Both the position numbers and the translations under genes were made by a program. A stretch of DNA of 64,000 bases from NCBI RefSeq assembly GCF_000185905.1, contig NC_014923.1, positions 434,001-498,000 on the forward strand, in the 5' to 3' direction. Under the pieces are notes generated by a model that had not been told where the DNA came from, did no database searches, and saw nothing but the letters and a program-made list of their open reading frames with translations. This document shows positions 16,186 through 24,889 of the stretch, piece after piece. Positions within the stretch are counted from its first letter, which is position 1, and every line of letters starts with the position of its first letter. The DNA is from Mesorhizobium ciceri biovar biserrulae WSM1271 (lineage in GTDB: Bacteria > Pseudomonadota > Alphaproteobacteria > Rhizobiales > Rhizobiaceae).

Positions 16186-17706
16186 TCAGCCATTGGCAAA
16201 AGGCACCGCGATGTAGATCTGAGCGTCGCCACGCTCGACCAGCAACAGCACCGACTTGCGGCCAGACTTGCCGGCTTGCGCGATTGCCTGGGTTACCTGC
16301 CTGGCGTTCTTAACCGGCACCTGATTGACGGCAACGATGATGTCGCCGGCCTGTATTCCGGAAGCGGCGGCAGCTTTGTCGGGATTGACGCTGGCAACCA
16401 CCGCGCCGTGCTGCTTGCCGGCTAGGTTCATCTGCTGGCGAATGTCGGGCGTTATGTCCATCAAGCCGAGCCCTATCGCCGGAGCGCGCCCGGCGCTGGG
16501 CGTGTCGGACCCGTCATCCAGCGACGCGGTCTTCGCATCGGCGCTGTTCTGGCCGACATCGACGGAAATCCGCATCGGCTTGCCTTTGCGCCAGACGTCG
16601 ACCGTTTCCGTGGCGCCCGGCGCGACATCGGCGACCGCCCGCGACAGGTCCTTGGGGTCCTTCACGTCCTGCCCGGCAAAGCTGGTGATGACGTCGCCCG
16701 TCTCGATGCCGGCCTTGGCCGCCGGCGAGCCGTCATTGACCTCTGAAACCAACGCGCCGCCGGGATGGTCGAGCCCGATGGCGCTCGCGACATCCGGTGT
16801 CACCTCCTGGATCTGAACGCCGAGATAGCCGTACTGGATGGAGCCGCCCTTCATCAGCTTGGCCACCACCTTCTGGGCCTGGTCCGACGGAATGGCAAAG
16901 CCGACGCCGACGCTGCCGCCATTGGGCGAATAGATCGCCGTGTTGATGCCGACGACATTGCCCGCGACATCCACCAGCGGACCGCCGGAATTGCCGTGGT
17001 TGATCGGCGCGTCGATCTGGATGAAATCGTCGAACGGGCCGCTATGCAGGTCACGGCCGCGCGCCGAGACGATGCCTGCCGTGACGGTGGTGCCGATGCC
17101 GAACGGGTTGCCGAAGGCCAGCACCTGGTCGCCTGGCATAAGCTTGTCGGAATCGCCCCATTTGACGGTCGGCAGGGGTTTGTCCGACTTGATCTTCAGC
17201 ACGGCGAGATCGTTCTTGGCATCGCGCCCGACAAGCTTGGCCGGAAGTTCGGTGCCGTCGTCGAGCGTCACCTTGATCGAAGAGGCCCCATCGATGACGT
17301 GATTGTTGGTGACGATGGTGCCGTCGGAGGCGACGATGAAGCCGGAACCCAGCGCCTCGGCGCGCTGCGGTTGCTGTTGCGGCGGCGTCTTGGGCGTCGG
17401 CATGCCCTGGTCACCGAAGAACTGGCGGAAATAGTCGTCGAAAGGCGAGCCGCCGTCGAAAGGAGAGGCATCGCTCATCGTTTCAGGCTGTGCCTTCATG
17501 ACGGTGGTGACCGTCACCACCGCCGGCTTGTCGGCGGCCACGATGGGTGCGAACGAGCCATTGGGCGCTGTGATGCCGGCGACAGGTGTCTGGGTCGTCG
17601 GAACGGTGTTGCCCGCGCTTTGGGCGAAAGACATGACGAAGGGGGATATGATCAGCGCAGCGCCCAGCAAGGCCGCGACGCGATGCCTACGAAGGATATC
17701 TGACAT
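16186..17706 (-). CDS. degP: Periplasmic serine protease, DegP/HtrA family
   Basis: 506-residue Do-type protease and chaperone. An N-terminal hydrophobic segment (residues 10-30) acts as signal peptide. The catalytic triad is His136 (NNHVID), Asp166 (KNDLAVL) and Ser240 (GNSGGPL). Two PDZ domains follow, at about residues 300-380 and 410-500. The ATG at 17706 begins the signal peptide. It would degrade misfolded envelope proteins. A 245-base gap separates it from the upstream metallo-hydrolase gene, so it likely has its own promoter. Confidence 0.93.
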   Translation of the reverse strand: MSDILRRHRVAALLGAALIISPFVMSFAQSAGNTVPTTQTPVAGITAPNGSFAPIVAADKPAVVTVTTVMKAQPETMSDASPFDGGSPFDDYFRQFFGDQGMPTPKTPPQQQPQRAEALGSGFIVASDGTIVTNNHVIDGASSIKVTLDDGTELPAKLVGRDAKNDLAVLKIKSDKPLPTVKWGDSDKLMPGDQVLAFGNPFGIGTTVTAGIVSARGRDLHSGPFDDFIQIDAPINHGNSGGPLVDVAGNVVGINTAIYSPNGGSVGVGFAIPSDQAQKVVAKLMKGGSIQYGYLGVQIQEVTPDVASAIGLDHPGGALVSEVNDGSPAAKAGIETGDVITSFAGQDVKDPKDLSRAVADVAPGATETVDVWRKGKPMRISVDVGQNSADAKTASLDDGSDTPSAGRAPAIGLGLMDITPDIRQQMNLAGKQHGAVVASVNPDKAAAASGIQAGDIIVAVNQVPVKNARQVTQAIAQAGKSGRKSVLLLVERGDAQIYIAVPFANG

Positions 17707-17951
17707 GGTCGTTTGTCCGGGCGAGAGTTGATCCAGCGCCGTGGCCTCCCATGCGGGAAATCGGTCATCGGCGTGTCGAGGTTGCAATTGCCCGTCTCGC
17801 CTACATGGCAGCCAACCGGATCGACGGCCTTGCATCTAGGGCGCGGATTGGCCCGATTTAGGGTTTTCGGGCGACCTTACGAAGATTTAATATCCGCACG
17901 GCGGCAGGGTCACAAAGTCGTCGGGTCACGCCTTGCTGCCTCGCTGGAGCC

Positions 17952-18707
17952 TCAGCCACCGGCGGTTCGTCCGAGATAGGCCGTAGCAATCTCGCGCATG
18001 CGCTTGCCGTCGAAGCTCGGTCCGTGTCCTCCATGACCGATACGGATCGGCAGGTCGAGCAGGCGCCGCATCGTACTGATATAGGCGGCCCGGTCGGAAT
18101 CCGGCAGGTCGTCTATCAGCATGGCGTCGTAGATGGCATCGCCGCTGAAGAACAGTCCGTCGGCCTCGTCGAACAGCGCGATCGAATCCGGTGAATGGCC
18201 CGGCAAATGCAGCACGCGAAATTGCCGGTCGCCAAGATCGACGACATCGCCCTCGTCCAGGGTTCGCGTCAACGGCGCGGGCGGGATCCTGTAGTCGGCC
18301 GACTTCCATCCGGGCGCCGGCAGTTTCGAGACGGCACCCTCGAGGTCGTGGAACATGTAGGCGTAAGTCGCGGCCTCATCCATGGTCTCGAACCGAGCCG
18401 CGCTCATTCTTGGCCCGGCCCGCAACGGGAATTCATGCAGCGAGCCGACGTGGTCGAGATGGATGTGGGTGGCAACGACCAGCAACGGCTTGCCCTGCGG
18501 CGTCTCGATCTGCGGCGCCAGCGGACAGATGCCCATACCGGTGTCGACGAGCAGGTCGGCATCGCGACCGCGCAGATGCCAGATATTGGCCCGAACATAG
18601 GCATGCACGAAGGGCTCGGTCAGCATCGTCGTCTTGCCGTCGACCACGCTCCTGCTGAACCAGCCCGGCATCAAGTGTGAGTCCGGCATACGAAGTGAGC
18701 CGGGCAT
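17952..18707 (-). CDS. Metallo-beta-lactamase-fold hydrolase
   Basis: 251-residue protein with the dinuclear zinc motif THIHLDHVGS (His81, His83, Asp85, His86), a later LPGHS histidine and FSGDA aspartate, all as in glyoxalase II-like hydrolases. The ATG at 18707 shares one base with the stop of the phosphofructokinase gene (TGATG), suggesting coupling; in-frame ATGs at 18689 and 18671 are alternatives, since the first 18 residues look non-essential. Substrate unknown. Confidence 0.82.
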   Translation of the reverse strand: MPGSLRMPDSHLMPGWFSRSVVDGKTTMLTEPFVHAYVRANIWHLRGRDADLLVDTGMGICPLAPQIETPQGKPLLVVATHIHLDHVGSLHEFPLRAGPRMSAARFETMDEAATYAYMFHDLEGAVSKLPAPGWKSADYRIPPAPLTRTLDEGDVVDLGDRQFRVLHLPGHSPDSIALFDEADGLFFSGDAIYDAMLIDDLPDSDRAAYISTMRRLLDLPIRIGHGGHGPSFDGKRMREIATAYLGRTAGG

Positions 18708-19873
18708 CAGACGAAGGGCTTCCCGACCTTGTACTTTTCCGGCACCAGCCGCTTGAGATAGGCCATGCCGGCATCCGACAGCTGATTGACGTCGGGCTTC
18801 ATGAAATCGTCAGGCATGTGGCGGGTCTTGCCGGCGACGTTCTTGAGCGGCACTTTCTTCAGCACCGTTCTGGTGCCGTCATATTGCAGCGCCACCGAGC
18901 CGCCGCCCTGTTCGGCGACGGTGACGGCGAAAGCGCCGGCATCGAAAGCCTCCTGCGCGTCGACCGCGCTGATGGCGCCGATATAGCCGCGCGGCATGTA
19001 GCCGAGCGCGTCGACGCGGGCACGCTTGCCGGGCAGGCCTTCCGCCAACGCGCGCTCGAGTGCGGCCGGCAGGTCGCTGCCCGACAGCTTGACGTTGCCA
19101 TGCGCGTCGCGCTCAAGCTTGTCCGGCGGCACCAGGCTTTCGACCAATGCCTTGCCGTCGGCGGTGCTGACGCCTTCCGAAACGGCGACGATGCAGCGCT
19201 TGTGGCGATCGAGCGTGGCACGCACGTCGTCGATGAAGCCAGCGGCCGAGAATGGGCGCTCGGGCACGTAGACGAGATGAGGGCCGCTGTCGGGGTCGAG
19301 CTGCCAGGCAGCCGCGGCCGCGGTCAGGAAGCCGGCATGTCGGCCCATGACGATGCCGACATAGATGCCGGGCAGCGCGCGAAAATCGAGATCGACGGAC
19401 AGGAAGGCGCCGGCGACGAACTCGGCCGCCGAAATAAAGCCCGGCGTGTGGTCGTTTTCCTCGAGATCATTGTCGATGGTTTTTGGCGCATGAACAAAGG
19501 CAATTGAGCCGCCGGCAGCGTCGGTCAGGATCTGCTGGGTACCCGACGTGTCGTTGCCGCCGATATATATGAAGGCGTCGGCGCCGGCCTTCTTCAGGCC
19601 GTTGAGGATGACATCGCAATAGGCGGCGTCGGGCTTGTCGCGCGTCGAGCCGAGGGCGGCGCTCGGCGTGCCGGCAATCAGCCGCAGGCGGTCTTCCGGA
19701 ATGGCGGAAAGGTCGACATAATTGCCGTCACGGATGCCGCGCACGCCATGGATCGAGCCCAGCACCTTGGCACCGGGATGCCGCTTGCGGATCTCCAGCG
19801 TCGCCCCGACAACCGTCTGGTTGATGACGGCGGTTGGGCCGCCGCCCTGCGCGATGACAAACGTTCCAGCCAT
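18707..19873 (-). CDS. pfp: 6-phosphofructokinase family, probably PPi-dependent
   Basis: 388-residue cytoplasmic phosphofructokinase. It has an N-terminal GGGPTAVIN loop, the substrate region PKTIDNDL, and MGRHAGFLT. The phosphoryl-donor loop reads GGNDTS where ATP enzymes usually have GGDGS, which favours pyrophosphate as donor. The enzyme would phosphorylate fructose-6-phosphate reversibly. Many rhizobia lack a classical PfkA and carry this type. A metallo-hydrolase gene overlaps its stop. Confidence 0.85.
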   Translation of the reverse strand: MAGTFVIAQGGGPTAVINQTVVGATLEIRKRHPGAKVLGSIHGVRGIRDGNYVDLSAIPEDRLRLIAGTPSAALGSTRDKPDAAYCDVILNGLKKAGADAFIYIGGNDTSGTQQILTDAAGGSIAFVHAPKTIDNDLEENDHTPGFISAAEFVAGAFLSVDLDFRALPGIYVGIVMGRHAGFLTAAAAAWQLDPDSGPHLVYVPERPFSAAGFIDDVRATLDRHKRCIVAVSEGVSTADGKALVESLVPPDKLERDAHGNVKLSGSDLPAALERALAEGLPGKRARVDALGYMPRGYIGAISAVDAQEAFDAGAFAVTVAEQGGGSVALQYDGTRTVLKKVPLKNVAGKTRHMPDDFMKPDVNQLSDAGMAYLKRLVPEKYKVGKPFV

Positions 19874-19973
19874 GCTTGATTTCTCCCGGCGCGATGGTTT
19901 TCAAGGCACCTTGGCCTGTCTTGTCGCATCGCGCAACGGGAGTTTCGAGCGGCGCCAACACGCCGCATAAGCG

Positions 19974-20741
19974 TCAGACGACGACGACCGGATTTTTCTT
20001 GGAGACGCGGCTGTAGAGGTCGATGATGTCCTGGTTGATCAGGCGCACGCAGCCCGACGACATCGCTTGCCCGATGCTCCACCATTCGGGCGAACCGTGG
20101 ATGCGATAGCCGGTGTCCTTGCCGTCCTGGTAGATGTAGAGGGCACGCGCGCCGAGCGGATTGGTGAGGCCGCCGGGCTGTCCGGCCTGCCATTTCACCA
20201 GTTCAGGCTTGCGGGCGATCATCTCCGGCGGCGGCGTCCAGGTCGGCCATTCCCTGCCGTACTGGATGTTGGCGCGGCCGGACCAGCGGAAACCGTCCTT
20301 GCCGATGCCGACGCCATAACGGATGGCATCGCCGCCCGGCTGGACGAAATAGAGCATGCGCTCCTTGAGATGGACGACGATGGTGCCGGGCGCCTCGCCT
20401 GTCGTGTCGACGACGATCTGGCGGCGGAATTCCGGCTTGACCTTCAGATATGGCACTTCCGGCACGTTGAAGCCGCCGTCGGTCAGCCCGGCATACATGA
20501 CCCCGGGGCTGGTGACGTTCTTGTCGACGCTGATGCTTGGCCGGATCGGCCGCACGGAACCCGTGGTGACGTCGTCGAGCTCGAGCGCCGGCAGGCCGCC
20601 GCCCGAGGTCGAGCAACCGGCGGCGCTCAGCAGCGCAAGCGCCCCTGCCCCGGACAGGATGGCGCGGCGGGAAAGATGATGATCGGTTTCGATTGCGTCG
20701 CCATTTCGCGGCGGCGTCAGACCTTGAGGCAACTCACGCAT
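19974..20741 (-). CDS. L,D-transpeptidase lipoprotein (ErfK/YbiS/YnhG type)
   Basis: 255-residue envelope protein. RRAILSGAGALALLSAAGC gives a twin-arginine-like start and a lipobox, with lipidated Cys43. The YkuD catalytic domain has the substrate His215 in YRIHGSPEWW and nucleophile Cys231 in SSGCVRL. It should make 3-3 peptidoglycan crosslinks or attach proteins to peptidoglycan. I chose the ATG at 20741; a GTG at 20774 in frame is possible. Confidence 0.88.
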   Translation of the reverse strand: MRELPQGLTPPRNGDAIETDHHLSRRAILSGAGALALLSAAGCSTSGGGLPALELDDVTTGSVRPIRPSISVDKNVTSPGVMYAGLTDGGFNVPEVPYLKVKPEFRRQIVVDTTGEAPGTIVVHLKERMLYFVQPGGDAIRYGVGIGKDGFRWSGRANIQYGREWPTWTPPPEMIARKPELVKWQAGQPGGLTNPLGARALYIYQDGKDTGYRIHGSPEWWSIGQAMSSGCVRLINQDIIDLYSRVSKKNPVVVV

Positions 20742-20979
20742 ATACCCAGACCCTACGCTGTCGGCGGGAAGCACGGTCCGGCCGGATAGCAGGCATTTTC
20801 CTCATTCATGGTTGATAAAGCGTGAAGACCTTGCACAGCCTGCATTTGCGCATGGCCTTGGCGATGTTCGACGTTCTTGCCTGAACTTGAACGAAGGCTG
20901 CTGCACAAAAAGACCTCGGTCGAGTCATATTCCCGGCGCCGGCGTCTCCTACTCCTCGAACCATCAGCGAGGGGCCTCC

Positions 20980-21102
20980 ATGTGCAAGACCTTAAAAACC
21001 GACATCAAGCTTTTTGCCGCTGCCATTGTCGCGGCGGCAACCGTTCTCGGTGCCAATGTCAGCCTGGCCGATATAGTGAGCACGCTGAGCGGCGCGAACT
21101 GA
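20980..21102 (+). CDS. Small putative secreted peptide (40 residues)
   Basis: The frame MCKTLKTDIKLFAAAIVAAA continues to a hydrophobic stretch and an SLADIVSTLSGAN end. It looks like a Sec signal peptide with only about ten mature residues. A GAGGGG ribosome binding site lies six bases upstream of the ATG. It sits alone between the L,D-transpeptidase and the LysE-type exporter. No family is recognised; it may also be a membrane-anchored small protein. Confidence 0.45.
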   Translation: MCKTLKTDIKLFAAAIVAAATVLGANVSLADIVSTLSGAN

Positions 21103-21198
21103 CACCGATCTGCCGCTGGCGCAGTTAGGGAAATCGCCTCTTTACATTCTCCCGGGCCTAAGGATTTATCCTCTTCTTTAAGCTCAAAGGAGACGAGC

Positions 21199-21822
21199 AT
21201 GTCCTTCGAAAACTGGGCCGCCTTCGCTGCCGCATCGACGATCCTTCTCATCATTCCAGGTCCGACCATCCTGCTGGTCGTGTCCTATGCGCTGGGCCAG
21301 GGCTGGCGTACCGCTCTGCCGATGGCCGTCGGCGTGGCGTTGGGGGATTTCACTGCGATGACGTTGTCGATGCTGGGTATCGGTGCGCTGCTGGCGGCCT
21401 CGGCGACCGTCTTCACCATCCTGAAGCTGATCGGCGCCGGTTATCTGATCTATCTTGGCGTGAAACTGTTTCGCGCCGGCGGCGCGTTGAAGGCCGAACC
21501 GCGCACCGACGCGGTCTCCTCGGCCAAGATGATGGCGCACGCCTGGCTGGTCACCGCGCTCAACCCGAAAAGCATCACGTTCTTCGTTGCTTTCCTGCCG
21601 CAGTTCCTCGACCGGCACGCCGATTTCTGGACGCAGATGCTGATCTTCGAGACGACCTTCCTGGCGCTCGCCTTCGCCAATGCCTTCGGCTATGCGCTGA
21701 TCGCGGCACGCGCACGCAACGTGGTGCGCAATCCCAAGGCGATCCGCATCTTCAACCGCACCGGCGGCACGCTGCTGGTCGGCGCCGGCATCGCCACGAT
21801 GGCGATGCGTTCCAGCAATTAA
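21199..21822 (+). CDS. LysE/RhtB family amino acid exporter
   Basis: 207-residue inner-membrane protein with about six hydrophobic segments, and the family N-terminal pattern with IPGPTILLVVSYALGQG near residues 20-36. A strong AAAGGAGACGAGC site precedes the ATG. It probably exports an amino acid such as threonine, homoserine or lysine; which one cannot be told. It is single, convergent with the autotransporter gene, and separated from it by a palindrome at 21834-21870. Confidence 0.88.
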   Translation: MSFENWAAFAAASTILLIIPGPTILLVVSYALGQGWRTALPMAVGVALGDFTAMTLSMLGIGALLAASATVFTILKLIGAGYLIYLGVKLFRAGGALKAEPRTDAVSSAKMMAHAWLVTALNPKSITFFVAFLPQFLDRHADFWTQMLIFETTFLALAFANAFGYALIAARARNVVRNPKAIRIFNRTGGTLLVGAGIATMAMRSSN

Positions 21823-21833
21823 GCTGTCTTTTT

Positions 21834-21870
21834 GATCATGATCCCGAAACTGGTTTTCGGGATCATGACC
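21834..21870. repeat. Palindrome between convergent genes, likely bidirectional terminator
   Basis: A near-perfect inverted repeat (GATCATGATCCCGAAA and its complement around CTGGT) fills most of the gap between the exporter stop at 21822 and the autotransporter stop at 21875. Elements with this GATCATGATC start are common in rhizobial genomes. It can fold into a strong hairpin in both transcripts. Confidence 0.75.
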
Positions 21871-21874
21871 GGCC

Positions 21875-24664
21875 TTACCATTTGACGCTGAAGCCCAGAT
21901 TGCCTTCGAGGATCCGACGCTTGTCGCCACCGAGATTGGTGGTGTAGTCGCCGGTGGCGAAGATGCTGACCTTGTCCGTCACCTTGGCAATCACGCCGCC
22001 GCCGAACTCGAACGAGGTCGATCTGCCCTCGGTCGAGATGTCGGTGGTGTCGAAATTGACATGGCTGGTGCCGCCGAAATCGTGCCAGATGTTGGCCTTG
22101 AGATACGGCTGCAGCGCCATGCCATTGATCGCTGTTTCGCCTTGCAGCCGTGCGCCGAGCCGGCCGGTCACGCTGCCGTCCGTATCGAAGGAAACCGAAG
22201 CAAAGCGGTCCGACGCATCGTCGAGCGACAATTGCTGCCAGACCAGTTGCGCCTGCGGTTCAAGCGTCCAGCCTTGCGCCAGCGCGATGGGATAGCCGCC
22301 TTCCAGCGAAGCGGTGACGCCGGTCCCACCGACGTCGATGCCAATGTCGCGCGACGATGTTGCGTTGCCGCCGAAGAAGGTGGCCATGAGGACGCCGTCC
22401 AGGTACCAGCCACCCTGACCGATCCGGGTCCAGTAGCCGCCGATACTGGTGCCGTTGATATCCATGCTGCCGACGGACAGATTGTCCCTGCCCAGCGCCT
22501 GGCCGCGCACGTCGCCATTCATGCTGGCATAGGCGACGAACAGGCCGGCGCGATCGGTCTGGCCCGACGCGGTTTCGCGGCCGAACAGATCGAAGCCCGC
22601 CTGGAGGCCGAACAGGGTGCCGTCAAAGGACGGCGATACCGTTCCTGAATAGGCCATCTTGCTGTCCTGACCGAAGATGCGGCCCCAGACCGGCGACAGC
22701 TCGGTGTTCGACAACAGGCTCTGCTCGCCGCGCCGTTCGTGGAATGTGCCGAGCGTCGTCATCGCCAGATGTTCGGCGACCGGCGGCAAGGCCGAATAGA
22801 CCGGAACCTCGATGCGATAGAGCAGGATTTCCTCGCCCGCCGCCGGTGTCGGCAGGTCGGGCACCTCAGTTGGCACCACCGGCGGTGGCGGGGGCGGATC
22901 CGCCACTGGTGCCGGTGGTGGTGCCGGTGGTGTCGCGGGCGGCGGATCGGTCGGCACGACCGGCGGCGCCGGATCAACCGGATCGGGATCGCCGGGGGTG
23001 GATTCCGGCGGAGGCGGCGGCGCAGGGTCGATGGGCGGCGGCGGCGGCGGTTCGGCCGCCGGCAGCTCAGGTGCCGGCGGCGGAGCAGGCTCCAGCGCCG
23101 GCGGGGCTGCGGCCGGCGGGGCCGGCGTGTTCAGCGTCGAGCGCAGGTACCAGTTCTCCTCGCTGCCGGCGCTGACGCCGCCCTTGAACAGATAATATTC
23201 AAAGGCCCCGGCGGCGACCGGGGCGTCGAGCGCGAATGTCGTGGCGCCCGAGGTGGCGCCGTTGATTGCCTGGACGACCATGATGCCGTCCTGCGTGGTC
23301 GCAGCCCCCGCGCCGCCGAGATTGACCACGGAGATGCCGGTCGAACCGGAAGCCGTTCCGCTCGACAGGACCAACTTGTCGGATGCGGAGGAATCGTCAC
23401 CGAGCTCGGTCTGGATAAGCAGCAGGCCACCCAGGCCGACATAATTGCCCGAAATCGTCAGGCTGTCGGTGGCGCCGGTGCTGCCATTGGTCAGGTCGAT
23501 GCGCCCGGCATTGGTGACCTGCGCCAGCTGGCCTGCCGTAAACGCCTGGATCGCCGCATTGAAGCCGCCGCCGTAGAGCGTGCTTGCGGCATCGACACTG
23601 AGCGAACCCGTGCCGGTGCCGCTGTCGCCGAGCACCAGATTGCTGTCCATCGTCAGCTGGGTGTCATTGGTGGCGTCGATGCTTTCCCAGTTCTGGAGCC
23701 GGCTGACGCCATCCAGTTTGACGTTGTCCAGGGTCAGCGCATCGGTGCCGGCACCACCTGATATGGCATCCGTGGCACCGAGATTGGCATTGGTGAGGTT
23801 GCTGAGCCTGGCGGTGTCGTTATCGCCGCCGAGATCGACGGAACCATAGATGATGCCGCCACCGTTCCAGACGAAATTGTCGGCGCCAAAGCTCATCAGT
23901 ATATCGCCACCGACCGTGCCGCCGGTGACCGTGACGCTGTCATTGCCGCCGCTGACGCTGATGTTGCCGCCGATGGTGCCGCCCGACAGGATGATCGTGT
24001 CCTTGTCGAAGCCGGTGACGAGGTTGCGGTCGATGGTGCCGCCTGACATGTTGAAATAGTTCTGATCGAGCTTCATGTTGACCCGGCCGATGCGGCCACC
24101 GGTCATCACGGCGTGGTCGCCATCGTCGAAGAAATCGACGATGCGTCCGCCGGTCATGGTGAAGGTGTCGAGGCCGTCGCCCTGGTTGAGCGAGCCGATC
24201 TGGCCGCCGCTCATGTTGAAGTCGTCGATGCCGGCGCCCTGCTGGACATTGCCGGCGACGGTGCCCGCGCCAATGGTGAAGAAATCCGTGCCGCCACCCT
24301 GATCGACGGCGCCGGTTATGGTGCCTGACTGCATGTCGATGCGGTCCGTGCCGACGCCAAAGGTCACATTACCTGATATCTGCCCGGTGCCGCCGGCGGG
24401 AAAATTCAGCGTGTTGTCGCCGTCGAGATCGGTGAGGCTGCCGCCTGAGTCGCCGCTGTCACAGGTGTAGACGGTGTTTCCGGCGGATGGAGCCAGCACG
24501 CATGCGGCAAACGCGGCGGAGTTGGGCAGCAACGCAAAAGCTGTAGTTGAGAGGATGCTAATAAGCCACGGATGTAACGGATGCGGCTTTCGCCGTTGCG
24601 AAGCAATTGTCACCTGCGCATCCGCCGAACGACTGTTCGGAAGCGAGTTCTTCACATGCCGCAT
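21875..24664 (-). CDS. Autotransporter (type Va) outer-membrane protein
   Basis: 929-residue surface protein. A long signal sequence ends near residue 53 (AAFA). The passenger (about 60-520) is rich in Gly/Asp/Thr, with repeated segments of the type GGTIxGN / GGxIG, likely a beta-helix. A proline-rich linker of about 130 residues (520-650) is followed by a C-terminal beta-barrel of about 280 residues ending in GFSVKW, as needed for outer-membrane insertion. The ATG at 24664 has a GAGAGGGG site and is preferred over 24721. Adhesion or biofilm roles are plausible but not shown. Confidence 0.85.
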   Translation of the reverse strand: MRHVKNSLPNSRSADAQVTIASQRRKPHPLHPWLISILSTTAFALLPNSAAFAACVLAPSAGNTVYTCDSGDSGGSLTDLDGDNTLNFPAGGTGQISGNVTFGVGTDRIDMQSGTITGAVDQGGGTDFFTIGAGTVAGNVQQGAGIDDFNMSGGQIGSLNQGDGLDTFTMTGGRIVDFFDDGDHAVMTGGRIGRVNMKLDQNYFNMSGGTIDRNLVTGFDKDTIILSGGTIGGNISVSGGNDSVTVTGGTVGGDILMSFGADNFVWNGGGIIYGSVDLGGDNDTARLSNLTNANLGATDAISGGAGTDALTLDNVKLDGVSRLQNWESIDATNDTQLTMDSNLVLGDSGTGTGSLSVDAASTLYGGGFNAAIQAFTAGQLAQVTNAGRIDLTNGSTGATDSLTISGNYVGLGGLLLIQTELGDDSSASDKLVLSSGTASGSTGISVVNLGGAGAATTQDGIMVVQAINGATSGATTFALDAPVAAGAFEYYLFKGGVSAGSEENWYLRSTLNTPAPPAAAPPALEPAPPPAPELPAAEPPPPPPIDPAPPPPPESTPGDPDPVDPAPPVVPTDPPPATPPAPPPAPVADPPPPPPVVPTEVPDLPTPAAGEEILLYRIEVPVYSALPPVAEHLAMTTLGTFHERRGEQSLLSNTELSPVWGRIFGQDSKMAYSGTVSPSFDGTLFGLQAGFDLFGRETASGQTDRAGLFVAYASMNGDVRGQALGRDNLSVGSMDINGTSIGGYWTRIGQGGWYLDGVLMATFFGGNATSSRDIGIDVGGTGVTASLEGGYPIALAQGWTLEPQAQLVWQQLSLDDASDRFASVSFDTDGSVTGRLGARLQGETAINGMALQPYLKANIWHDFGGTSHVNFDTTDISTEGRSTSFEFGGGVIAKVTDKVSIFATGDYTTNLGGDKRRILEGNLGFSVKW

Positions 24665-24889
24665 CGCGTCCCCTCTCGATTCGCGATTTCCAGCCCCCGC
24701 CAGCCGCCGCAATGAAGACACAATTCATTCAATTTTACAAAGCCTAATCTGCCCCGCATGGTTGCTAAACTGCAAAGACTACTGAAAGGTCTGGCGTAGC
24801 GCACGGTTGGCGCGTCCGTGGCCTATGCTTTAGGATCGGTTTGGGCCGAAGGATCAAGGGCCTGTCACGGGTCGATAAAAGGACATCGC

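Noticed and set aside
22739..23761. 340-residue Arg-rich plus-strand frame opposite the autotransporter linker
   Set aside because: It is the complement of the proline-rich linker and repeat region, which gives Arg/Gly runs by composition.
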